From positions 1 to 32,807 of the forward strand of contig NZ_JAGGOW010000135.1 of NCBI RefSeq assembly GCF_018614135.1: 32,807 nt of DNA, written 5' to 3'. How positions within the stretch are numbered: position 1 is the stretch's first letter; every line of letters starts with the position of its first letter. The notes under the pieces are model-generated. The model had not been told where the DNA came from. It worked only from the letters and a program-made list of their open reading frames with translations, and made no database searches. Both the position numbers and the translations under genes were made by a program. The DNA is from Streptomyces sp. ISL-66. GTDB lineage: Bacteria; Actinomycetota; Actinomycetes; Streptomycetales; Streptomycetaceae. Positions 14,859 through 21,755 of this stretch are shown piece by piece.

Positions 14859-16457
14859 TCACCAGGTGGCATCAGCCGGTACGTACGTCCCCCACACCTC
14901 CCGCAGCACCCCGCACACCTCCCCCACCGTGGCCCGCGCCCGCAGCGCCTCCCGGATCGGGTAGAGCACGTTCTCCGTCCCCGCCGCCGCCTCGCGTACC
15001 GCCGCCAGCGCCCCCGCCACGGCCGTCCCGTCGCGCCCCGCCCGCAGCGCGGCCAGCGCCGCCCGCTGCCGGCCCTCGATGGCCGGGTCCACGCGCAGCG
15101 GCTCGTACGGCTCCTCCTCGGCGAGCGCGAAGCGGTTGACGCCGACGACCACCCGCTCGCCGGTCTCGGTCTCCCGCGCGATCCGGTACGCGTTCCGCTC
15201 GATCTCCCCCTTCTGGAAGCCCGCCTCGATCGCGGCCACCGCTCCGCCCATGTCCTCGACCCGTCGCATCAGGGCGAGCGCCGCCGCTTCCACGTCGTCC
15301 GTCATGCGCTCCACCGCGTACGAGCCCGCGAAGGGGTCGACGGTGTGCGGCACGTCCGTCTCGTACGCCAGCACCTGCTGTGTCCGCAGGGCGAGGCGGG
15401 CCGATTTCTCCGTCGGCAGGGCGATCGCCTCGTCGAAGGAGTTGGTGTGGAGCGACTGGGTGCCGCCCAGCACGGCGGCGAGCCCCTGCACGGCCACCCG
15501 TACGAGGTTCAGCTCCGGCTGCTGGGCCGTCAGCTGCACTCCGGCGGTCTGCGTGTGGAAGCGCAGCATCAGGGACTTCGGGTCCCGGGCCCCGAAGTCC
15601 TCGCTCATGACGCGGGCCCAGATCCGCCGGGCCGCCCGGAACTTCGCGACCTCCTCCAGGAGGGTGGTGCGGGCGACGAAGAAGAAGGACAGGCGGGGCG
15701 CGAACTCGTCGACCTCCATCCCGGCGGCCAGCGCGGTACGGACGTAGGCGATCGCATCGGCGAGCGTGAAGGCGATCTCCTGCGCGGGCGAGGCCCCGGC
15801 CTCGGCCATGTGGTAGCCGGAGATGGAGATGGTGTTCCACTTGGGGATCTCGGCCCGGCAGTAACGGAAGGTGTCGGCCGTCAATCTGAGGGACGGTCCG
15901 GGCGGGAAGATGTACGTCCCCCGGGCGATGTACTCCTTGAGCACGTCGTTCTGGACCGTGCCGGTCAGCGCGGCGGCCTCGATCCCCTGCTCCTCGGCGA
16001 CCAGCTGGTAGAGCAGGAGCAGCAGCGCGGCCGGGGCGTTGATCGTCATCGACGTGGACACCCGGTCGAGCGGGATCCCGTCGAACAGCGCCCGCATGTC
16101 CTCGACCGAGTCGATCGCGACGCCGACCTTCCCGACTTCCCCGTGCGCGAGCGGGGCGTCGGAGTCGTGGCCCATCTGGGTCGGCAGGTCGAAGGCCACG
16201 GACAGGCCGGCGGCCCCGCTCGCGATGAGCTGCCGGTAGCGGGCGTTGGATTCGGCGGCGTCACCGAATCCGGCGTACTGGCGCATCGTCCAGGGCCGTC
16301 CGGTGTACATCGTCGGGTAGACGCCCCGCGTGTACGGGTACGCCCCCGGTTCGCCCAGTTCGGTCGCGGGGTCCCAGCCGGCCAGATCGTCCGGCCCGTA
16401 GACCGGCTCGATCGGGATTCCGCTCTCGGTGCGCACGCGTGGTGTGTGCCCGTCCAT
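14859..16457 (-). CDS. Methylmalonyl-CoA mutase-family large (acyl-CoA-binding) subunit
   Basis: A 532-residue TIM-barrel acyl-CoA mutase subunit, without the C-terminal cobalamin-binding domain found in 700-residue mutases. Characteristic segments are RGVYPTMYTGRPWTMRQYAG, GLSVAFDLPTQMGHDSD, FPPGPSLRLTADTFRYC, ISISGYHMAEAG and GGTQSLHTNSFDEA. The Tyr of MYTGRPW and the Arg of the EYIARGTYIFPP segment align with the Tyr/Arg pair that reads the carboxylate of methylmalonyl-CoA. Isobutyryl-CoA mutases have Phe/Gln there, so methylmalonyl-like specificity is inferred. A separate B12-binding subunit is needed but is not in this window. ATG at 16457 follows GGAGG at 9 nt. Confidence 0.9.
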   Translation of the reverse strand: MDGHTPRVRTESGIPIEPVYGPDDLAGWDPATELGEPGAYPYTRGVYPTMYTGRPWTMRQYAGFGDAAESNARYRQLIASGAAGLSVAFDLPTQMGHDSDAPLAHGEVGKVGVAIDSVEDMRALFDGIPLDRVSTSMTINAPAALLLLLYQLVAEEQGIEAAALTGTVQNDVLKEYIARGTYIFPPGPSLRLTADTFRYCRAEIPKWNTISISGYHMAEAGASPAQEIAFTLADAIAYVRTALAAGMEVDEFAPRLSFFFVARTTLLEEVAKFRAARRIWARVMSEDFGARDPKSLMLRFHTQTAGVQLTAQQPELNLVRVAVQGLAAVLGGTQSLHTNSFDEAIALPTEKSARLALRTQQVLAYETDVPHTVDPFAGSYAVERMTDDVEAAALALMRRVEDMGGAVAAIEAGFQKGEIERNAYRIARETETGERVVVGVNRFALAEEEPYEPLRVDPAIEGRQRAALAALRAGRDGTAVAGALAAVREAAAGTENVLYPIREALRARATVGEVCGVLREVWGTYVPADATW

Positions 16458-16614
16458 ATGACCCGTCCTCCGTAGCTCCGAGGGGTCCGGGGCTGGTAGA
16501 ACCGTCCCCGCGACAGCCGCTGGTCACAATGGCGCAACATCGCGGCGATCTCTGCAACTGTCCACGCCCGTCAAGCATCACCTAGATACACGTCGTAGAA
16601 ATCGGGGGAATGCA

Positions 16615-17499
16615 ATGCACCGCCAAAAGGTCATAATCCGCACTCTTGGTCTGGCCACCGCCGTCGCACTCGCCGCGACCGCATGCGGTCCGCAGAAGGC
16701 GGAGTCCGCGGGCTCCTCCTCGTCCGCGCCCGCGTCGCCCACGGCGGTCGCCTCTCCCGAGATCTCACCGTCCTCCGACGGCAAGCCCGCAGACGCCTCG
16801 CCGTCTCCTTCCGCCTCGCCTTCCAAGTCGGCCTCTCCCTCGGCTTCCGCCTCGCCCTCGCCGACCGTGAAGCAGATCATGGCGAACGGGGACGACAGCG
16901 ACCAGGTGCGCGAGCTGCAGGCCCGGCTGCGCCAGCTCAAGCTGATGTCGGTCGCGCCGACCGGCTTCTACGGGTCGAAGACGACCGCCGCGGTCAAGTC
17001 CTTCCAGTCGAAGAACAAGCTGACCGCCACGGGTGGGGTGGACGCGCCCACCTGGAAGAAGATCCAGAGCTCCACGAAGAAGCCGACCGCCGACGAGCTG
17101 CGTCCGCCGACCGTCAACGAGGCCGACGCCCCCGACCCGCGCTGTATGACGGGCCGGGTCATGTGCATCAGCAAGGAGAGCCGCACCCTCGCCTGGATGA
17201 TCGACGGCAAGATCGTCTCCACCATGGACGTCCGCTTCGGCTCGGAGAACACTCCGACCCGCGAGGGCGTCTTCAAGGTGGACCGCAAGGAGAAGGACTG
17301 GGTGTCGACGATCTACCACACGCCCATGCCGTACGCGATGTTCTTCAGCGGCGGCCAGGCCGTGCACTACTCGGCGGACTTCGCCGCCCGCGGCTACGCC
17401 GGCGCCTCGCACGGCTGCGTGAACGTCCGGGACAAGGGCAAGCTGTCGGCGCTCTTCGGCGCGGTCCAGGCCGGCGACAAGGTCGTCGTCTACTGGTGA
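16615..17499 (+). CDS. L,D-transpeptidase lipoprotein with peptidoglycan-binding domain
   Basis: A 294-residue secreted cell-wall enzyme. A lipoprotein signal ends at ATAC-G with Cys24 as the likely lipidation site. A Ser/Pro/Lys-rich spacer (about 30-83) spans the wall, followed by a PG_binding_1 domain (about 90-155: DSDQVRELQARLRQLKLM; FYGSKTTAAVKSFQSKNKLT). The C-terminal YkuD domain has the catalytic motif SHGCVNV with His266 and Cys268. Such enzymes form 3-3 crosslinks or attach proteins to peptidoglycan. GGGGGA precedes the ATG at 16615; an ATG at 16610 is out of frame. A 14-bp terminator follows. Confidence 0.93.
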   Translation: MHRQKVIIRTLGLATAVALAATACGPQKAESAGSSSSAPASPTAVASPEISPSSDGKPADASPSPSASPSKSASPSASASPSPTVKQIMANGDDSDQVRELQARLRQLKLMSVAPTGFYGSKTTAAVKSFQSKNKLTATGGVDAPTWKKIQSSTKKPTADELRPPTVNEADAPDPRCMTGRVMCISKESRTLAWMIDGKIVSTMDVRFGSENTPTREGVFKVDRKEKDWVSTIYHTPMPYAMFFSGGQAVHYSADFAARGYAGASHGCVNVRDKGKLSALFGAVQAGDKVVVYW

Positions 17500-17819
17500 G
17501 TCCGGCCGCGGGCCGGGGATCCGGTCTGACGTTGGGGGCGCGGGCGGGATCGGGGGAACGAATCCCGCCCGCGCCATTCGCGCAGAGCCCAGGGGTACGG
17601 GGGGAACCCCGGCTCATGCGCGGCCGATGACCAGTCGGCTCGTTAGGTACTGCGCCACCCGGTCCAAAAGTGTTACAGCCGGTGCGGGAGGTATTTCCGG
17701 ACACTGTCCGGTACCCGGTCCTACGGTCGCTCAGCGGCCGGACCGGGGCGGGTTCCGCCGCCGGGGCGGGCCCGGCTCGGGTCAAGGACCCGGCGGCGCC
17801 GCGGAAGCCCGGAGCATCC
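17500..17819. other. Convergent intergenic region
   Basis: No gene is supported here. It contains the strong terminator at 17537-17575 and a 15-bp palindrome at 17697-17711, CCGGACA-C-TGTCCGG. The latter may be a regulatory or structural site of unknown role. The remainder is GC-rich without a plausible start and ribosome site. Confidence 0.6.
17537..17575 (+). terminator. Terminator of the L,D-transpeptidase gene
   Basis: Perfect 14-bp stem: GGCGCGGGCGGGAT (17537-17550) with ATCCCGCCCGCGCC (17562-17575) around an 11-nt loop, 38 nt after the stop codon. Confidence 0.85.
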
Positions 17820-18935
17820 TCAGGGGCGCGAGCGCAGCCCCAGCGAACCGTCCGCGCCCTGCTCCCCGCCGTCCGGCTTGGCCGGAGTCGGCGACGGGGC
17901 CTTTACCGGGCCCTCGGCGCCGGACGCGGACGTCGACCCGGAGCGGCCGTCGGCGCCGGTGGTGGTCCCGTCGAGGACCGACTTGCAGTAGCGCGGGATC
18001 GACAACAGCCCCTTGGCCAGGCGCACGAGCTTCTCGCGCCGCTCGCTGTCGAGCTTTCCGGCCTGGAAGTCCCGGCACAGTTCGACCGCGCGGGTCCGGC
18101 CTTCACGGTCATTGAAGACTCCGTCGCCGCTGCCGTCGGTGCCGCCTTCGAGGAAGCGGTCCTCGCCGCCCCGGTCCGGGGTGGAACCGTTGGCCGAGGG
18201 GCCCGTCGTCGCTCCGCCGCCCGTGCCCGAGGCGCCGTCCCCGCCGGATCCGGCCGGTGTACCGCCCTCCGCGCCCGGGGTGTTCCCGGGATCCGTGGCG
18301 GTTCCCCGGCTCTCGCCGCCGCGCGGCGTGGCGAGCCTCGGCTGCGGGATCAGCATCGGATCGTCGCCGCCCGAGGCGCCCGAGGAGGATCCGGTGGTCA
18401 CCGAGACGGCCGGGGCGTGCGCCGCGCCGTCGCGGGTGTCCCCGTCGAGCAGTCCGGCGCCGGCCGCGGCCGCCAGGCCGCCCACGGCGACGCTCGCCAC
18501 GGCCGCCGCGAGGACGAAGCGCACCGGACGTCCGCGCCGCGGGCCGGCTCCATGGTCCTGCCCGTGTCCCTGGCCCTGGTTCCGGCCCTGGTTCCGGCTC
18601 CGGATCCGACCGCGCTCCGGGCTCGGACCGCCCGCGCCGATCCCGCGGAGCGGGCTGAGGTCCACCACCGTTTCGCCGGAGCCGAACTCCTCGGCGGCCG
18701 GAGCCCCTTCCCGGGGCGCCGTACCGCGGGCAGCGCGGAAGGCGGCCAGTGCGGCGGCCTCTCCGGGCAGTTCTCCGGCACCCGACAACGAGGGTTCGGC
18801 GAGTGCGTCGAGGGCCGCGCGCAGCCGCTCGGCCTGGGCGCGGGCACGCTGTTCGGCGCCGGGTGGGGCCGGTTCTCCGCGCAGCAATCTGTCCGCCGCG
18901 GCCTTGTCCAGCCACCTGTCGCGCTCGTCGGCCAT
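17820..18935 (-). CDS. Single-pass membrane protein, probable anti-sigma factor partner
   Basis: A 371-residue protein with no domain I can name. Residues 1-90 are helical and charged (DERDRWLDKAAADRLLRGEP) and lack the His-x3-Cys-x2-Cys zinc motif of ZAS anti-sigma factors. A basic stretch (PRRGRPVRF) precedes one membrane helix at about 139-163. The outer part is a Gly/Ser/Thr-rich linker (about 180-275) and a compact helical segment (RAVELCRDFQ ... SIPRYCKSVL) with Cys287 and Cys317, followed by a Pro/Gly tail. The ATG at 18935 shares its A with the sigma-gene stop (TGATG) and follows AAGGA, so translation is coupled. Position and topology suggest control of that sigma factor; this is inference. 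Confidence 0.8.
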   Translation of the reverse strand: MADERDRWLDKAAADRLLRGEPAPPGAEQRARAQAERLRAALDALAEPSLSGAGELPGEAAALAAFRAARGTAPREGAPAAEEFGSGETVVDLSPLRGIGAGGPSPERGRIRSRNQGRNQGQGHGQDHGAGPRRGRPVRFVLAAAVASVAVGGLAAAAGAGLLDGDTRDGAAHAPAVSVTTGSSSGASGGDDPMLIPQPRLATPRGGESRGTATDPGNTPGAEGGTPAGSGGDGASGTGGGATTGPSANGSTPDRGGEDRFLEGGTDGSGDGVFNDREGRTRAVELCRDFQAGKLDSERREKLVRLAKGLLSIPRYCKSVLDGTTTGADGRSGSTSASGAEGPVKAPSPTPAKPDGGEQGADGSLGLRSRP

Positions 18936-19717
18936 CACATGTCCTTCTGCGTCCGCCAACGTGAATGCGTCACACCGGTTTGTTCTACGAGTCCCCCACT
19001 GCGGTCGCGCTGGGCCGGTACGGCGTCGAGATCCCTCCCGCCCCCGCCGTCCCGTGCCTGGTCACGTGCAACGTGGCCACCACTGTCGCCATTATCGCCG
19101 AGGATGCGGTCCGGTCCGGAGCCGATGTCGGAGTCCGGCTCGAAGCCGCCTTCCTGACCGAGCAGCTCGGCCAGCTTCTTCAGGCCGCGGTGCGCGGCGG
19201 TGCGTACGGCGCCGGGGCGCTTGCCCAGTGTCTCGGCCGCGGTCTTGGCGTCGAGGCCGACCACGACGCGCAGGACGACGGCTTCGGCCTGGTCCTGCGG
19301 GAGCTGGGCTATGAGCGCCATCGTGCGGCCGGTGGAGAGGGACTCCAGGGCCTCGCCCGCGGTGTCGGAGTCCGCGGCGTGGCCCGTCAGCTCGGTCTCG
19401 TCGCCGCCCACGGCGGGGCGGCGGCCGCGCATGCGTATGTGATCGAGGGCGCGGTTGCGGGCGATGCGGGCGGCCCAGCCGCGGAAGCGGTCGGCGTCGC
19501 CGGTGAAGGAGTCGAGGTCGCGGGCGATCTGCAGCCAGGCCTCGGAGGTGACGTCCTCGGCGTCGCCGTCTCCGACGAGCGTGCGGACGTATCCGAGCAG
19601 GCGCGGGTGCACGGCGCGGTACACAGTACGGAACGCGTCTTCGTCACCGTCTTGTGCCGCGAGCACCGCGGTGGTCAGCTCCGCGTCGTCCCCCAGCAAA
19701 GTCCCCAACCCGTTCAC
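18935..19717 (-). CDS. ECF-type RNA polymerase sigma factor
   Basis: About 260 residues. Region 2: residues about 18-85 (AFRTVYRAVHPRLLGYVRTL; GDAEDVTSEAWLQIARDLDS; WAARIARNRALDHIRMRGRR). Region 4: about 125-185 (IAQLPQDQAEAVVLRVVVGL, then DAKTAAETLGKRPGAVRTAA, then HRGLKKLAELL). A hydrophilic Gly/Asp-rich tail of about 65 residues follows. The start is uncertain: GTG at 19717 or TTG at 19738; neither has a well-spaced ribosome site. It is followed without a gap by a membrane protein that is the likely regulator, an arrangement typical of sigma/anti-sigma pairs. Confidence 0.88.
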   Translation of the reverse strand: MNGLGTLLGDDAELTTAVLAAQDGDEDAFRTVYRAVHPRLLGYVRTLVGDGDAEDVTSEAWLQIARDLDSFTGDADRFRGWAARIARNRALDHIRMRGRRPAVGGDETELTGHAADSDTAGEALESLSTGRTMALIAQLPQDQAEAVVLRVVVGLDAKTAAETLGKRPGAVRTAAHRGLKKLAELLGQEGGFEPDSDIGSGPDRILGDNGDSGGHVARDQARDGGGGRDLDAVPAQRDRSGGLVEQTGVTHSRWRTQKDM

Positions 19718-19738
19718 TGTCCTGTACGTCTGGCGCAA

Positions 19739-20144
19739 ATCAGCACGTTACGGCTTTCCCGCACCTTCGTCCACGAGCTGTACAACGAGCAACCAATCCT
19801 GCGCGGAGCGAGGTGTGACACAAAACGCACCCGAGGCGCTGACAGGGGTACGGGCTTGTCGCACGAGCCCGTGTCGGATGGCGGCCGGGGCCTCTCCTGT
19901 GGGGGGTGGCGGCCTCGGTCGCCCTCCCCTTTCACGGCCCGTCGGCCGGCCCGCTCCTCGCCATCATGCCCCTCTCCGCGGCCTGCCCCGCACACGGCCT
20001 CCGGCCCGGCGCCCCGCGGCACACATGCGGCCTTGTCATCCTTTCGGCTCACTTCCGGGTGAAAACCCGGGATGCGTACGACACACCCGGCCCCGCGTCG
20101 ATAGCGTGGCGGGACACCCGCGCCACGCCACGAGGAGCCCCACG
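19739..20144. other. Long divergent intergenic region
   Basis: About 400 bp between the ECF sigma gene (-) and the OHCU-like gene (+), with no supported gene. It holds three inverted repeats: ACGGGCT/AGCCCGT at 19850-19856 and 19866-19872; CCGGGT-GAAA-ACCCGG at 20055-20070, with a GNRA-type tetraloop; and GCGTGGCG/CGCCACGC at 20104-20111 and 20121-20128. TAGCGT at 20103-20108 could be a -10 element for the OHCU-like gene. The promoters of both genes must lie here. Confidence 0.5.
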
Positions 20145-20711
20145 CTGTCCAGCCACCTTCCGGCACAGGCCCGCGGAGGCTCCGACCCTTCCCCCGGCTC
20201 AGGGCTCGCGCGGTTCAACGCCCTGTCCCCCGAAGCCGCCCACGCCGCCCTGTTGCACTGCTGCGGCAGCGCCCGCTGGGCCCAGCGGGTGGCGGCCCAC
20301 CGGCCCTACCCCGACTCCGGCGCGCTGCTGGCCGCCGCGGACGAGGCCTCGTACGACCTCTCCCAGGCGGACCTGTCGGAGGCACTGGCCTGGGAGTTCC
20401 CGCCGGAGCTGGAGCCCGGGGCCTCGTACGCCGCGCTGCTGGCGCTCCGCGCGGCCCACTCCGAATACGAGCGGACCTTCGGCCACGCCTTCGTGATCTT
20501 CCTCGACGGGCACACCCCGGGGGAGCAGGCGGACCAGCTGCTGGCCGCCATCCGGCGGCGGATGGGCCTGGAGCTGGACGAGGAACGAGCGATCTCCGCG
20601 GACGAGCTCCGCCGCGTCGCGCAGGCCCGGCTCGCGGACCTGACGCACTGGCTCACCTCGGCGGACGGGGTGTCTGCTGCGGAATTCGGGCTATTCGCCC
20701 CTGTGGGATAG
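20145..20711 (+). CDS. OHCU-decarboxylase-like protein, catalytic motif missing, probable CTG start
   Basis: 188 residues if it begins at CTG 20145. The fold matches 2-oxo-4-hydroxy-4-carboxy-5-ureidoimidazoline decarboxylases, the last step from urate to allantoin: FNALSPEAAHAALLHCCGSA (24-43), RAAHSEYERTFGHAFVIFLD (102-121), RRVAQARLADL. The active-site HPRIG motif is replaced by EFPPELEPG (84-92), so urate-pathway activity is doubtful. GAGGAG (20132-20137) stands 7 nt before the CTG. The nearest in-frame conventional start, GTG at 20106, lies inside a hairpin and a possible -10 box without a ribosome site. No other purine-catabolism gene is nearby. Confidence 0.75.
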   Translation: MSSHLPAQARGGSDPSPGSGLARFNALSPEAAHAALLHCCGSARWAQRVAAHRPYPDSGALLAAADEASYDLSQADLSEALAWEFPPELEPGASYAALLALRAAHSEYERTFGHAFVIFLDGHTPGEQADQLLAAIRRRMGLELDEERAISADELRRVAQARLADLTHWLTSADGVSAAEFGLFAPVG

Positions 20712-20863
20712 TCCGTCCGTGCCTGTTTGATCACACCGATGGCCCCCGCGCAAGGGAACCGACAAAGCGTCGCTACGATGTCCGGGGCCGGAGGACCGTA
20801 CCCGGCCGGGCCCGACCGACAAAGAAGCCGGCTGGCCCCCGCCCCGCTTCCGGAGGGTTTTCC

Positions 20864-21244
20864 GTGCCGGCTGGAACGTTGTACCGCGGCCGGGAAGGAA
20901 TGTGGTCGTGGGTGGCTCATCGAGTCACCGGCGTCCTCATCTTCTTCTTCCTGTTCGTGCACGTCCTCGACACCGCTCTCGTCCGCGTCTCTCCCGAGGC
21001 GTACGACGATGTCGTGGCTACCTACAAGACGCCGCTCGTCGCGCTGCTGGAGTACGGCCTCGTCGCCGCAATCCTCTTCCACGCGCTCAACGGTCTGCGT
21101 GTCATCGCCGTGGACTTCTGGTCCAAGGGCCCGCGCTACCAGAAGCAGATGCTCTGGTCCGTGGTGACCGTCTGGATCGTGCTGATGGCCGGGGCCCTGT
21201 ACCCCGTACTCGGCCACGCGGCCGCTGAACTGTTCGGGAAGTGA
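20864..21244 (+). CDS. sdhC: Succinate dehydrogenase cytochrome b subunit
   Basis: A 126-residue membrane anchor of respiratory complex II with three hydrophobic helices. The quinone/heme signature SWVAHRVTGVLIFFFLFVHV carries the conserved HRxxG and a later His that can ligate heme b; a second conserved stretch is LFHALNGLRVIAVD. The GTG start at 20864 follows GGAGG at 7 nt. It is the first gene of sdhCDAB; the next gene starts within 10 nt. A possible -10 hexamer TACGAT at 20774-20779 lies upstream, but I see no Rex-type operator. Confidence 0.95.
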   Translation: MPAGTLYRGREGMWSWVAHRVTGVLIFFFLFVHVLDTALVRVSPEAYDDVVATYKTPLVALLEYGLVAAILFHALNGLRVIAVDFWSKGPRYQKQMLWSVVTVWIVLMAGALYPVLGHAAAELFGK

Positions 21245-21249
21245 CGCGC

Positions 21250-21732
21250 ATGTCTTCTGACACTTCTATCGAAAAGGGCATCGGCGACGTGGAGGGCGTG
21301 TCCCTCTACGACGTCGACAACCCGGCGCCGTACATCGAGGCCCCGCGCCAGCGGACGTCCAAGACCCCGCGCTCTACCCGTGGCAACTTCGAGATGGCCG
21401 CATGGCTCTTCATGCGCCTCTCGGGCATCGTCCTGGTCGTGCTGGTCCTCGGCCACCTGCTGATCCAGCTCGTCCTCGACGGCGGCGTCTCCAAGATCGG
21501 CTTCGCCTTCGTGGCGGGCCGTTGGGCGTCCCCGTTCTGGCAGGGCTGGGACCTGCTGATGCTGTGGCTCGCGATGCTCCACGGCGCGAACGGCCTGCGT
21601 ACCGTCATCAACGACTACGCGGAGCGCGCCACCACGCGCCTGTGGCTCAAGGGCCTGCTCTACACCGCCACGGTGTTCACCATTCTTCTGGGCACGCTGG
21701 TGATCTTCACCTTCGACCCGAACATCCGCTAG
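21250..21732 (+). CDS. sdhD: Succinate dehydrogenase hydrophobic membrane anchor subunit
   Basis: A 160-residue second membrane anchor of complex II. A hydrophilic N-terminal region of about 50 residues is followed by three helices: FEMAAWLFMRLSGIVLVVLV with the RxSG quinone-site motif; WDLLMLWLAMLHGANGLRTV with the conserved His; and a last hydrophobic helix near the C-terminus. ATG at 21250 follows GGGAAG at 8 nt; a GTG at 21241, overlapping the sdhC stop, is an alternative. It lies 5 nt after sdhC and 23 nt before sdhA. Confidence 0.93.
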   Translation: MSSDTSIEKGIGDVEGVSLYDVDNPAPYIEAPRQRTSKTPRSTRGNFEMAAWLFMRLSGIVLVVLVLGHLLIQLVLDGGVSKIGFAFVAGRWASPFWQGWDLLMLWLAMLHGANGLRTVINDYAERATTRLWLKGLLYTATVFTILLGTLVIFTFDPNIR

Positions 21733-21755
21733 GCAACGGGGCTGAGGCGAAACCA

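Noticed and set aside
19455..20144. Upstream open extension of the OHCU-like frame
   Set aside because: It runs antisense through the ECF sigma gene and carries no conserved sequence.
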